This document shows, piece after piece, positions 40,774 to 48,984 of a stretch of DNA of 64,000 nt (its first letter is position 1; every line of letters begins with the position of its first letter). The notes below the pieces were generated by a model, which saw only the letters and a list, made by a program, of their open reading frames with translations, did not search any database and was not told the origin of the DNA. Source of the stretch: Rufibacter psychrotolerans (GTDB taxonomy: Bacteria; Bacteroidota; Bacteroidia; Cytophagales; Hymenobacteraceae); NCBI RefSeq assembly GCF_016924645.1, contig NZ_JAFFJV010000004.1, forward strand, positions 248,001-312,000, given 5' to 3'. The translations under genes and the position numbers were made by a program.

Positions 40774-41841
40774 TTAATGAATAAAATCTGAACCGGGCGG
40801 AAGTACCCAGCCCTTAAGGATGGCATCAAAGCTGGGTTCCTGCGGGGCAAAGGCATTGGTGATGGGCAGGAAAAAGACCGGCAACTGGTTCCAGAGCGGC
40901 TCCAGGGCAGAATCCTGCCATTTCACCGCGTCTTTCTGCGTCATAACAATGCTGATGGCCCTATCCTGGTACGCCTGGTACTGCGCCACCACTTCGTTGA
41001 TCTTTTCTGGCGTGACGGCGGCATGGTCTTCCCACTCAAAATGGCACAGCAGCTCATGCCCGGCGTGTTGCAGGTGCCGCACCAGGGGCGTGGCGTTGGC
41101 AATGCCGGTTACCAAAATCAGCTTTTTCCCTAACGTGTTACCGCGCCCAATTGGTACAGGCGGGGCATACACCACCTGCGAGAAAAACACCGGGGTAGTG
41201 GGGCCGGCATACCGCCTTATCTCCGCCCGGATGCTCTGTTGTTCTTCCTTGGAAATATTTGGGCATTTGGTCACCACCACGGCCTGGGCCCGGCGGGCTC
41301 CGGTCTTGGGTTCCCGCAGGCGGCCCAGGGGCAACAGGTAGTCTTTGGTGAAAGGTCGGGAATAGTCGGTGAGCAGCAGGTAAGCCGAGGCTTTGACCGC
41401 CCGGTGCTGAAAGGCATCGTCCAGTAAGATGACCTCCAGGTCCGGGAAAAGCCGGAGCAGCCGCTGGATTCCCTCGGCCCGTTTTTCGCAAACGGCCACC
41501 ACCACCCCCGGCAGGCTCTGCGTGTATTGGAACGGCTCGTCGCCCAGCGAGGTGGCCGAGGGGCGTTCATCGGCTAGCACAAACCCCTTGGTGGCGCGCT
41601 TGTAGCCCCGGCTCAGGATGGCAATTCTTCTGGGTTGCAGCAGGCGGGCCAGGTACTCTACCTGCGGAGTTTTGCCGGTGCCGCCCACGCTCAGGTTGCC
41701 CACGCAGATCACCGGCACGGGAGCCCGGTAGACGCTGAAAACCTCGCAGTCGTATAAGTAATTGCGCAAACGCACAATGCCCCCGTACAGGAGCGCAAAC
41801 GGGAACAACAGGAACCGAACGACAGGCAGCATAGCGGGCAT
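40774..41841 (-). CDS. lpxK: tetraacyldisaccharide 4'-kinase
   Basis: LpxK phosphorylates the lipid A precursor at the 4' position, at the inner face of the inner membrane. From the ATG at 41841 the product has 355 residues; the open frame extends further right but runs antisense through nif3 and is not coding there. An N-terminal membrane helix precedes the kinase domain. The P-loop is GNLSVGGTGKT at residues 48-58, followed by ILSRGYKR and the later VILLDDAFQHR. It is divergent from nif3 and 8 bases from the porin start, so the two may share a transcript. Confidence 0.95.
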   Translation of the reverse strand: MPAMLPVVRFLLFPFALLYGGIVRLRNYLYDCEVFSVYRAPVPVICVGNLSVGGTGKTPQVEYLARLLQPRRIAILSRGYKRATKGFVLADERPSATSLGDEPFQYTQSLPGVVVAVCEKRAEGIQRLLRLFPDLEVILLDDAFQHRAVKASAYLLLTDYSRPFTKDYLLPLGRLREPKTGARRAQAVVVTKCPNISKEEQQSIRAEIRRYAGPTTPVFFSQVVYAPPVPIGRGNTLGKKLILVTGIANATPLVRHLQHAGHELLCHFEWEDHAAVTPEKINEVVAQYQAYQDRAISIVMTQKDAVKWQDSALEPLWNQLPVFFLPITNAFAPQEPSFDAILKGWVLPPGSDFIH

Positions 41842-41901
41842 TACCTGCAAAAGTACATGAAAATTACCTTTCTTTGCCTTCCATGGCTTTAATCCAATAA
41901 A

Positions 41902-42999
41902 ATGACCAAGATAAAAGAAGTGGTGCAGGTGCTGGAGCAATACGCCCCGCCTGCCTATCAGGAATCGTATGATAATGCTTTGCTTCAGGTAGGCGACCCA
42001 AACGCGATAGTTACCAAGGTGTTGGTGACGCTGGACTGCACCTTGGACGTGGTGCAGGAGGCCATAGACCGAGGCTGCAACCTCATCGTGGCCCACCACC
42101 CGGTGATCTTCAAGCCCCTGAAAAGCCTCACGGGAAAAACCCCGGTGGAGCGGGTGATCCTGAAAGCCCTGCAGCACCAGATTGCCATCTTTGCCTGCCA
42201 CACCAACCTGGACCACGTGCACAACGGCGTCAACGCCAAACTCAGCCAGAAACTGGGCCTCGCCAATACCCGCATTCTGGCGCCCAAAACCCAGCTCCTG
42301 ACCAAACTGGAAACCTACGTACCGCTGGAAGACACTGAGAAAGTGCTCACCGCCCTGCACCAGGCCGGGGCCGGCCAGATTGGCGAATACTCAGACTGCA
42401 GTTTCCGGGTGACCGGGACCGGCCGCTTCACCCCTTCGACGCAAGCCAGCCCGCACATTGGGGAGCCCTGCCAAACCGAGGAAACCATTGAAAACAAGCT
42501 GGAGGTGATCTTTCCGGCGTTCAAACAAAACCAGATCATGCGGGCCCTGCAGCAGACCCACCCGTATGAGGAAGTGGCCCATTACCTGGTGAGTCTGCAG
42601 AACGAGAACCAGGAAGTGGGCGCCGGCATGGTGGGCGAACTGGAAGAACCGTTAGAAACCGAGGCCTTTGTGCAACACGTGAAAGACAGCCTGCAGATCA
42701 GCACGTTTCGGCATACCGCCTGGCCCCAGAAGCCCATTAAACGGGTGGCCGTGTGCGGCGGGGCGGGCAGCTTCCTGATCAGGCAGGCCAAAGCCGCCGG
42801 GGCCGACGTGTTCCTCACCGCCGACCTCAAGTACCATGAGTTCTTTGAGTCCACGGAGCACATGGCCCTGGTAGACGTGGGTCACTATGAAAGTGAAGTT
42901 TATACTAAGGAGCTTTTTTATGATATACTTACCAAATCTTTTGCTAATTTTGCGGTTGATTTGTCCTCTACCCATACAAATCCCGTTAGACACAGCTAA
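41902..42999 (+). CDS. Nif3-like dinuclear metal centre protein
   Basis: The 365-residue product belongs to the NIF3/YbgI/YqfO family of hexameric dimetal proteins. Metal-binding elements are visible: VAHHPVIFKPLK, ACHTNLDHVHNGVN and, near the end, VDVGHYESE. The length shows it has the extra central domain of the YqfO type. Biochemical function is uncertain, although it is often called GTP cyclohydrolase I type 2. It is followed after seven bases by a zinc-ribbon coiled-coil gene, an association common in many bacteria. Confidence 0.92.
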   Translation: MTKIKEVVQVLEQYAPPAYQESYDNALLQVGDPNAIVTKVLVTLDCTLDVVQEAIDRGCNLIVAHHPVIFKPLKSLTGKTPVERVILKALQHQIAIFACHTNLDHVHNGVNAKLSQKLGLANTRILAPKTQLLTKLETYVPLEDTEKVLTALHQAGAGQIGEYSDCSFRVTGTGRFTPSTQASPHIGEPCQTEETIENKLEVIFPAFKQNQIMRALQQTHPYEEVAHYLVSLQNENQEVGAGMVGELEEPLETEAFVQHVKDSLQISTFRHTAWPQKPIKRVAVCGGAGSFLIRQAKAAGADVFLTADLKYHEFFESTEHMALVDVGHYESEVYTKELFYDILTKSFANFAVDLSSTHTNPVRHS

Positions 43000-43006
43000 A
43001 TAATAC

Positions 43007-43741
43007 ATGGAAAGTACTGTAGCAAGTAAGTTAGATGCACTTCTAAGACTTCAGAGCTTAGATTCTCAATTGGACAAAATTCTACAAATTAGAGGCGATC
43101 TTCCCGAAGAGGTTCGTGACCTGGAAGATGAGATTGCCGGCTACCAAGTACGCGTAAGCAAATTTGATGAGGAGATTGCCGAGCTGCAGCAGCAGATTGC
43201 CAACCGCAAACAAGGCATCAAAGACGCTGAGAAGCTGATCAAGAAATACGAAGAGCAGCAGGAGAATGTGCGCAACAACCGCGAGTTTGACGCCATCACC
43301 AAAGAGATTGAACTGCAGAAGCTGGAAATCCAGATCAACGAGAAGAAAATCCGGGAGGCCAACTTCCAGATAGAGCAAAAGAATCAGGAAATCCAGGAAA
43401 CCAGAAACCGTCTGGAAGAGCGCCAGAAAGACCTCAACACTAAGAATGCCGAACTGCAGGTAATGGTGAGCGAGAGCGAGGAAGACGAGCGCAAGCTGAA
43501 CGAGGAGAAGGAAGAAGCGCAGAAGCACATTGAAGAGCGCCTGCTGTTCGCCTACAACCGCATCCGCAAGAACGTACGTAACGGCCTGGCCGTGGTGACC
43601 GTGAAGCGCGACGCCTGCGGCGGATGCTTCAACACCGTTCCGCCCCAGCGCCAGTCAGACATCGCGGCCAAGAAGAAAATCACCGTGTGCGAGCACTGCG
43701 GTCGTATCCTGGCCGATGTGGAGCAGAAAACAATTGCCTAA
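43007..43741 (+). CDS. C4-type zinc-ribbon coiled-coil protein
   Basis: The 244-residue product is a long antiparallel-looking coiled coil (residues 5-180). A C-terminal zinc ribbon follows with C204-x2-C207 (CGGC) and C228-x2-C231 (CEHC), including the GGCFNTVPPQ signature of the zf-RING_7 group. It is cotranscribed with nif3. The function is unknown; the domain pair suggests nucleic-acid or protein scaffolding. Confidence 0.92.
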   Translation: MESTVASKLDALLRLQSLDSQLDKILQIRGDLPEEVRDLEDEIAGYQVRVSKFDEEIAELQQQIANRKQGIKDAEKLIKKYEEQQENVRNNREFDAITKEIELQKLEIQINEKKIREANFQIEQKNQEIQETRNRLEERQKDLNTKNAELQVMVSESEEDERKLNEEKEEAQKHIEERLLFAYNRIRKNVRNGLAVVTVKRDACGGCFNTVPPQRQSDIAAKKKITVCEHCGRILADVEQKTIA

Positions 43742-43764
43742 GCCGCATTAGCTTCTAGATAATG

Positions 43765-43795
43765 AAAAAAGGATGGTGAGGACCATCCTTTTTTT
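43765..43795 (+). terminator. rho-independent terminator
   Basis: AAAAAAGGATGGT / ACCATCCTTTTTTT arms with a 4-base loop; it ends the nif3 operon. Confidence 0.9.
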
Positions 43796-43844
43796 GTGTC
43801 CTTTTGGCCCGGGTACAAGCAGGCAAGCCTTAGAGACTGCCCCT

Positions 43845-43880
43845 GATTTGGCCCTATTTTTAAGAAAACAACCGTAAAAC
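43845..43880. repeat. 36-bp dispersed palindrome copy
   Basis: It begins GATTTGGCCCTATTTTT and ends CCGTAAAAC, upstream of pabB. Confidence 0.55.
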
Positions 43881-43942
43881 AACAGGTAGCCGGGCGACTT
43901 TACCCACCGCAGTGGCTTTTTACCGGTTTGCTTAGTACCCTT

Positions 43943-45244
43943 ATGCCCCAGCTCACGCTGCCCTACGCCTCCCTTTCTGTCCCTGCCCACCAATGGAAAC
44001 AACAGGCCCTGGCCTGGGCCACCCAGTGGCATGAGGTAGTGGCCTACTATGATTCTAACCACATCGCCTACCGGCATGGCGCTTTCCGGAACCTGCTGGG
44101 GGTCCAAAAAGAAAGCAGCGGTCGTGCACTTTTAACCTGGCAGGACCTGGAGCAAAGGCTGCAAGCTAACCCACAAACCCCGTTGCTGGGCTATTTCACC
44201 TATGACCTGAAAAACAGCCTGGAGAACCTCCAGAGCAGGCATCCTGACTTTATCGGTTTTCCGGAACTGTACTTCTTTGAGCCCGAGGTCTGGTTGGAGT
44301 GGGGCGAAGAGGCGGTGGTCCTCCACTCCCTTTCAGCAGACCTGGTCCCCGTGGCCGAGGAGATCCTGAACACCCCGTTTTCAGGCCATTTTCCTGAAAA
44401 TCCCGTGAAAACGCAGGCCCGCGTTTCTAAGGCCGAATACGTGCAGGCGGTGGAGCACCTGCGGCACCATATTCTGGAGGGCGATGTGTATGAGGTGAAC
44501 TACTGCCAGGAATTCTACGCCGAGAATGTGACGGTAAATCCTTTGCCGCTCTTCTGGGAACTGACGCAGACCTCCCCTACTCCATTTGCAGGGTTTCTTA
44601 AGGTACAGGACCGCTACTTACTGTGTGCCAGCCCCGAGCGGTTTCTCAAAAAAGAGAAATCCCTGCTCATTACGCAACCCATCAAAGGCACCATCAGGCG
44701 TGGCGGCACCCCGGCCGAGGACGAACGGCAGCGCCAGCTGCTGGCCTCCAGCGAGAAAGAACAGGCTGAAAACATGATGATTGTGGACCTGGTCCGCAAC
44801 GACCTCAACCGCGTGGCCGCCACCGGTACCGTGCAGGTAGAGGAGCTGTTTGGCTTGTATGGCTTCCGGTACGTCTGGCAGATGATCTCCACGGTAACTG
44901 GCCAGCTTCCGTCAAACGTAAGTTCAGTGGAGGCTATCAAAGCGGCGTTCCCCATGGGCAGCATGACGGGTGCCCCCAAACTGAGGGCCCTTGAACTGAT
45001 TGAGCAGTACGAGAAAACCAAACGGGGGCTATACTCCGGCTCCTTCGGGTACTTCCTGCCCAACGGTGACTTTGACTTCAATGTGGTCATTCGCAGCATT
45101 CAGTACTACACCCAGACAGGCTACCTCTCCTTTGAGGTGGGCAGCGCCATCACCTATGACTCAGATCCTGAGCAGGAATACCAGGAGTGTCTATTAAAAG
45201 CAGCCGCCATCAATAAGGTACTTCAGGGACCAGCTGATAGATAA
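43943..45244 (+). CDS. pabB: aminodeoxychorismate synthase component I
   Basis: PabB aminates chorismate to aminodeoxychorismate on the way to p-aminobenzoate and folate. The 433-residue product starts at ATG 43943; a TTG five codons upstream is less likely. The chorismate-binding domain has PIKGTIRRG with K248, the lysine that marks PabB rather than TrpE (which has PIAGT). MMIVDLVRNDLNRV, GSMTGAPKLRA and YSGSFGY are also present. No amidotransferase gene is adjacent. A 36-bp palindrome copy at 44377-44412 encodes part of the interdomain linker. Confidence 0.93.
   Translation: MPQLTLPYASLSVPAHQWKQQALAWATQWHEVVAYYDSNHIAYRHGAFRNLLGVQKESSGRALLTWQDLEQRLQANPQTPLLGYFTYDLKNSLENLQSRHPDFIGFPELYFFEPEVWLEWGEEAVVLHSLSADLVPVAEEILNTPFSGHFPENPVKTQARVSKAEYVQAVEHLRHHILEGDVYEVNYCQEFYAENVTVNPLPLFWELTQTSPTPFAGFLKVQDRYLLCASPERFLKKEKSLLITQPIKGTIRRGGTPAEDERQRQLLASSEKEQAENMMIVDLVRNDLNRVAATGTVQVEELFGLYGFRYVWQMISTVTGQLPSNVSSVEAIKAAFPMGSMTGAPKLRALELIEQYEKTKRGLYSGSFGYFLPNGDFDFNVVIRSIQYYTQTGYLSFEVGSAITYDSDPEQEYQECLLKAAAINKVLQGPADR
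44377..44412. repeat. 36-bp palindrome copy inside pabB
   Basis: It encodes FSGHFPENPVK between the N-terminal and chorismate-binding parts. It begins GTTTTCAGGCCATTTTCC, very close to the consensus. Confidence 0.65.
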
Positions 45245-45255
45245 TCTGTATCTGA

Positions 45256-45291
45256 GTTTTAGCGCTGTTTTAGGGAAAACCGCCCCAAAAC
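45256..45291. repeat. 36-bp dispersed palindrome copy
   Basis: It begins GTTTTAGCGCTGTTTTAGG and ends CCGCCCCAAAAC, 12 bases after pabB. Confidence 0.75.
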
Positions 45292-45522
45292 ACCCTTGCT
45301 GCCCAAAAGGAGCCTGTCTATGATAGAAGCAGACCCTGCCGACCATACCACCTGAAGCTGTAACAGGAGCAGTACATCAATTGGGAGATTGCGCCCGCAC
45401 TAACAGGTGCAGCGCTTCACCTTGCCCGTGATTCACCTCGCTACTCCATCCGCACGACACCTTCTATCTAACACCGGCTTAAAAAATCAGCTGACATTCT
45501 GTCATAGAAGCTCTAAGATTCC

Positions 45523-45530
45523 TATCTTTG
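45523..45530 (+). promoter_or_regulatory. -7 promoter box of miaB
   Basis: TATCTTTG is a perfect TAnnTTTG box 18 bases before the miaB ATG, so the leader would be very short. No convincing TTG -33 element is seen. Confidence 0.55.
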
Positions 45531-45548
45531 TGTTTTAAATTGCCGCTT

Positions 45549-46982
45549 ATGCACGCACCCATCCTGGACTTAGATTTCATAGACAACCGCACACCGGAGC
45601 AAGCCGCCGCGTGTGATACCAAAGTGACCGAAGACACCAACACCGGTCGTCAGCGCAAACTCTACATTGAGAGCTACGGCTGTCAGATGAATTTCTCTGA
45701 CAGTGAGATTGTTTCCTCCATCCTCTTTGATGCCGGCTTTGACACCACCTCAGAAGTCACCAACGCTGACCTGGTCTTGCTGAACACCTGCTCCATCCGG
45801 GAGAAAGCCGAGCAGACGGTACGCCACCGGCTCACCCAGTTGCAGCACCTCAAGAAGAAGAGACCCGGTTTGGTGGTGGGCGTGCTGGGCTGTATGGCCG
45901 AGCGCCTGAAGAAGAACCTGCTGGAAGAAGAGAAAATGGTGGACCTGGTGGTGGGCCCAGACGCGTACCGCGACCTTCCCTCCCTCATCAGCAACGTAGA
46001 CGAAGGCCAGAAAGCCGTGAACGTGCTGCTCTCCCGCGAGGAAACCTACGCCGACATCAACCCCATCCGCCTGAACAGCAACGGCGTGAGCGCCTTTGTT
46101 TCCATTATGCGAGGGTGTGACAACATGTGCTCTTTCTGCGTGGTGCCGTTCACCCGGGGCCGCGAGCGCTCCCGTGACGCCCACTCTATTGTGCGCGAAG
46201 CGCAGGAACTGGTGAACCAGGGCTACAAAGAAGTAACCCTGCTGGGCCAGAACGTTGACTCGTACAAGTGGGCTTCAGAAGGCGGCACCGAGCGCGTGAA
46301 CTTCGCCCAGTTGCTGGAGCGGGTGGCCCTGGTGAGCCCAGACCTGCGGGTGCGGTTCTCTACCTCCCACCCCAAAGACATCACCGATGAGGTGTTGTAC
46401 ACCATGAAGAAGTACGACAACATCTGCAAATACATCCACCTGCCGGCCCAGAGCGGCAACTCCCGCGTGCTGGAGCTCATGAACCGCACCTATGACCGGG
46501 CCTGGTACATGGAGCGCGTAGACGCCATCAGAAGAATCCTGGGCCATGACTGCGGCATCTCCACGGACATAATCGCCGGCTTCTGCTCTGAGACCGAGGA
46601 AGAGCACCAGGACACCTTGTCCTTGATTGACTACGTGCAGTATGACTACGCCTACATGTTCTTCTACTCAGAGCGCCCGGGCACCCTGGCCGCCCGCAAG
46701 CTGAAGGACGATGTTCCGCTGGAGACCAAGAAGCGCCGCCTGCAGGAAATCATTGACAAGCAACGCCATTACTCGCACGTGCGCAACCAACTGGCCGTGG
46801 GCCAGGTGCAACGCGTGCTGGTAGAAAGTTTCTCCAAGCGCTCAGACGAGATGCTCAGCGGCCGCAATGACCAGAACAAAGTGGTCATCTTCCCCAAAAT
46901 GCACTTCCAGAAAGGTGACTATGTAGACGTGCGCATCACCGACTGCTCCGTAGGCACCTTGTTCGGGGAACCCGTTTTATAA
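45549..46982 (+). CDS. miaB: tRNA-2-methylthio-N6-dimethylallyladenosine synthase
   Basis: MiaB methylthiolates i6A37 of tRNA using two [4Fe-4S] clusters and SAM. The product has 477 residues from ATG 45549. The first cluster cysteines are in YGCQMN, NTCSIR and LGCMAE. The radical-SAM triad is C190-x3-C194-x2-C197 in [13 protein letters not shown] domain ends the protein. MiaE (37933) acts on its product. It heads the conserved miaB / sigma-54 activator / lptE order of this phylum. Confidence 0.96.
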   Translation: MHAPILDLDFIDNRTPEQAAACDTKVTEDTNTGRQRKLYIESYGCQMNFSDSEIVSSILFDAGFDTTSEVTNADLVLLNTCSIREKAEQTVRHRLTQLQHLKKKRPGLVVGVLGCMAERLKKNLLEEEKMVDLVVGPDAYRDLPSLISNVDEGQKAVNVLLSREETYADINPIRLNSNGVSAFVSIMRGCDNMCSFCVVPFTRGRERSRDAHSIVREAQELVNQGYKEVTLLGQNVDSYKWASEGGTERVNFAQLLERVALVSPDLRVRFSTSHPKDITDEVLYTMKKYDNICKYIHLPAQSGNSRVLELMNRTYDRAWYMERVDAIRRILGHDCGISTDIIAGFCSETEEEHQDTLSLIDYVQYDYAYMFFYSERPGTLAARKLKDDVPLETKKRRLQEIIDKQRHYSHVRNQLAVGQVQRVLVESFSKRSDEMLSGRNDQNKVVIFPKMHFQKGDYVDVRITDCSVGTLFGEPVL

Positions 46983-47064
46983 TGTGCTAATTTTTAATTT
47001 TTTAATGTGCTATTTCTCAAAAAATGAATTAGCACATCAGCACATTCAACCATTAGCACATTAA
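46981..47064. repeat. facing AATGTGCTA / TAGCACATT repeats
   Basis: Two AATGTGCTA units (46981, 47003) face inverted TTAGCACAT and ATTAGCACATT units (47029-47063), filling the miaB to activator spacer. Confidence 0.6.
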
Positions 47065-47067
47065 CGC

Positions 47068-48342
47068 ATGCGCGATATAGAAATACAGTCGGTGAAGCAG
47101 CGGTTTGGCATCATCGGGAACTCGCCTTTGCTGAACTACGCCATCCAGGTGGCGGTACAGGTGGCCCCCACGGACATGACCGTGCTCATTACAGGCGAAA
47201 GCGGTAGCGGCAAGGAATCGTTCTCCAAGATCATCCACCACCTGAGTCCGCGCAAGCACGGTCAGTTCATCGCCATCAACTGCGGCGCCATCCCAGAGGG
47301 CACCATTGACTCAGAGCTGTTCGGGCATGAGAAAGGGGCCTTCACCGGCGCGGCCGAGGCCCGCAAAGGCTATTTTGAGGTGACCAACGGCGGTACCATT
47401 TTCCTGGACGAGATTGGCGAGATGCCCCTGGGCACCCAGGCCCGCCTGCTGCGCGTGCTGGAGAACGGCGAGTTCATCAAAGTGGGCTCCTCCAAAGTAC
47501 AGAAGACCGATGTGCGCGTAGTGGCGGCCACCAACGTGAACCTGATGCAGGCCGTGGAGCGCGGGCAGTTCCGCGAGGACCTCTACTATCGCCTCAACAC
47601 CGTGCCCATTACGGTACCGCCCCTGCGCGAACGCGGCGAGGACACGCACCTGCTCTTCCGCAAGTTCGCCTCTGATTTTGCCGAGCGGTACCACGTGAAG
47701 CCCATCACCCTGCAGCCCGAGGCCGTCCAGGAACTGCTCCGCTACCGCTTTCCGGGCAACATCCGGCAGCTCAAGAACATTGTGGAGCAGATCTCGGTGC
47801 TGGAGTATGAGCGTGAGATCAACGCCGCTACCCTGCGCAAATACCTGCCCCAGGAGCAGCAAAACCAGTTGCCTGCCTTGTTCAGCACCCATTCCTCTTC
47901 AGACAATGCCGGCATCTCTGAGCGGGACCTGCTCTACAAAGTGCTCTTTGACATGCGCAAAGACATGAATGACCTGAAACAGGTGGTGTTTGATCTTTTG
48001 TCGCACCAGCAGGGCGATGCGGAACTTCTCAAGGCCAACCGGCATTTGTTTGAGGAGATGCGCCCCTATGAGCAGCAGCCGGTGTACCGGGCCCCAGACC
48101 GCCGCGACGGCTACGTGCTGTCCATGGACGACACCGAGGACTACGAAGAGGAGGAAAAGGTAGAGGACATCTCGCACGAAACCGAAGAAGAGAGTCTTTC
48201 TTTGGAGCAGAAGGAAAAGGAAATGATCCTGAAAGCGTTGAAGAAGCACGGGAACAAGCGCAAATACGCCGCCAAAGACCTGGGCATCTCAGAACGTACC
48301 CTTTACCGCAAATTAAAACAATACGACCTTGAAGACTTATAA
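47068..48342 (+). CDS. sigma-54-dependent transcriptional activator lacking a sensor domain
   Basis: The 424-residue product starts almost directly with the AAA+ sigma-54 interaction domain: Walker A GESGSGKE at 43-50, the sigma-54 contact loop GAFTGA at 90-95, and GGTIFLDEIGEMP. No receiver or GAF domain precedes it. After residue 280 comes an acidic linker with DDTEDYEEEEKVED. A Fis-type helix-turn-helix ends the protein (KKHGNKRKYAAKDLGISERT, 20 residues). It must respond to an unknown cue or be regulated by amount. The lptE gene overlaps its end. A sigma-54-like site lies 2.8 kb downstream before groES. Confidence 0.94.
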   Translation: MRDIEIQSVKQRFGIIGNSPLLNYAIQVAVQVAPTDMTVLITGESGSGKESFSKIIHHLSPRKHGQFIAINCGAIPEGTIDSELFGHEKGAFTGAAEARKGYFEVTNGGTIFLDEIGEMPLGTQARLLRVLENGEFIKVGSSKVQKTDVRVVAATNVNLMQAVERGQFREDLYYRLNTVPITVPPLRERGEDTHLLFRKFASDFAERYHVKPITLQPEAVQELLRYRFPGNIRQLKNIVEQISVLEYEREINAATLRKYLPQEQQNQLPALFSTHSSSDNAGISERDLLYKVLFDMRKDMNDLKQVVFDLLSHQQGDAELLKANRHLFEEMRPYEQQPVYRAPDRRDGYVLSMDDTEDYEEEEKVEDISHETEEESLSLEQKEKEMILKALKKHGNKRKYAAKDLGISERTLYRKLKQYDLEDL

Positions 48343-48865
48343 TCTTTTTACCAGCTTGCTCCTGCTCAGCCTCACAATCCTGCTGGGCGGGTGCTACTCT
48401 TTCACCGGAACCAACATTTCCCCAGAGATCAAAACCATCTCCATCACCAACTTCAACAATGCCTCGGGCCAGGGCCCCGCTAACTTACAGCAGTTTGTAA
48501 CCGAAGATTTCAAGGATTACTTTCAGCGAAATACCACTTTACGTATTCTTCCCCAGGGTGGCGATCTGCAGATTGAGGGACAGATCATGAGCTACACGTT
48601 TAGTCCGGCGGCTATTCAACGTAGCGATGTACCCACTGGCAGTAACGTGGGGCTGGACCAGGCCGGGGCCAACCGCCTCACCATTGTGGTGCAGATCAAC
48701 TATACAGACACCAAGAACCCCACCAACAACTTTGACCAAAGCTTCTCCGGCTTCGCCGATTTTCCACCTACCCTGGATATCAACCAGATAAGCCAGGCGC
48801 AGATCAGGCAAATCACCGAACGCATTATTTATAGCGTTTTTACCAAAACGGTTGCGAATTGGTAA
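48329..48865 (+). CDS. lptE: LptE-like LPS-assembly lipoprotein
   Basis: The 178-residue lipoprotein (LTILLGGC, C22) begins at a TTG that overlaps the activator gene by 14 bases; no ATG or GTG serves better, since the signal peptide begins here. The body fits the LptE family of Bacteroidota: SFTGTNISPEIKTISITNF, then an alpha/beta fold ending RQITERIIYSVFTKTVANW. LptE plugs the LptD barrel and helps insert LPS in the outer membrane. The overlap suggests translational coupling with the activator. Confidence 0.87.
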   Translation: MKTYNLFTSLLLLSLTILLGGCYSFTGTNISPEIKTISITNFNNASGQGPANLQQFVTEDFKDYFQRNTTLRILPQGGDLQIEGQIMSYTFSPAAIQRSDVPTGSNVGLDQAGANRLTIVVQINYTDTKNPTNNFDQSFSGFADFPPTLDINQISQAQIRQITERIIYSVFTKTVANW

Positions 48866-48984
48866 GTATCTTTGCAGACCAGATCAGGCACTGAAAAAAG
48901 ACATTTCAGTGCCTTTATCTTCTAAAACCTAAGTCACTAGTACATTGCTTTTGCCACCCCCGGCAAAGAGAGAGAAGGAGTTCC

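Noticed and set aside
41842..42360. Leftward open frame extending lpxK upstream
   Set aside because: It runs antisense through nif3, and the LpxK family begins at MPAMLPVVRF.
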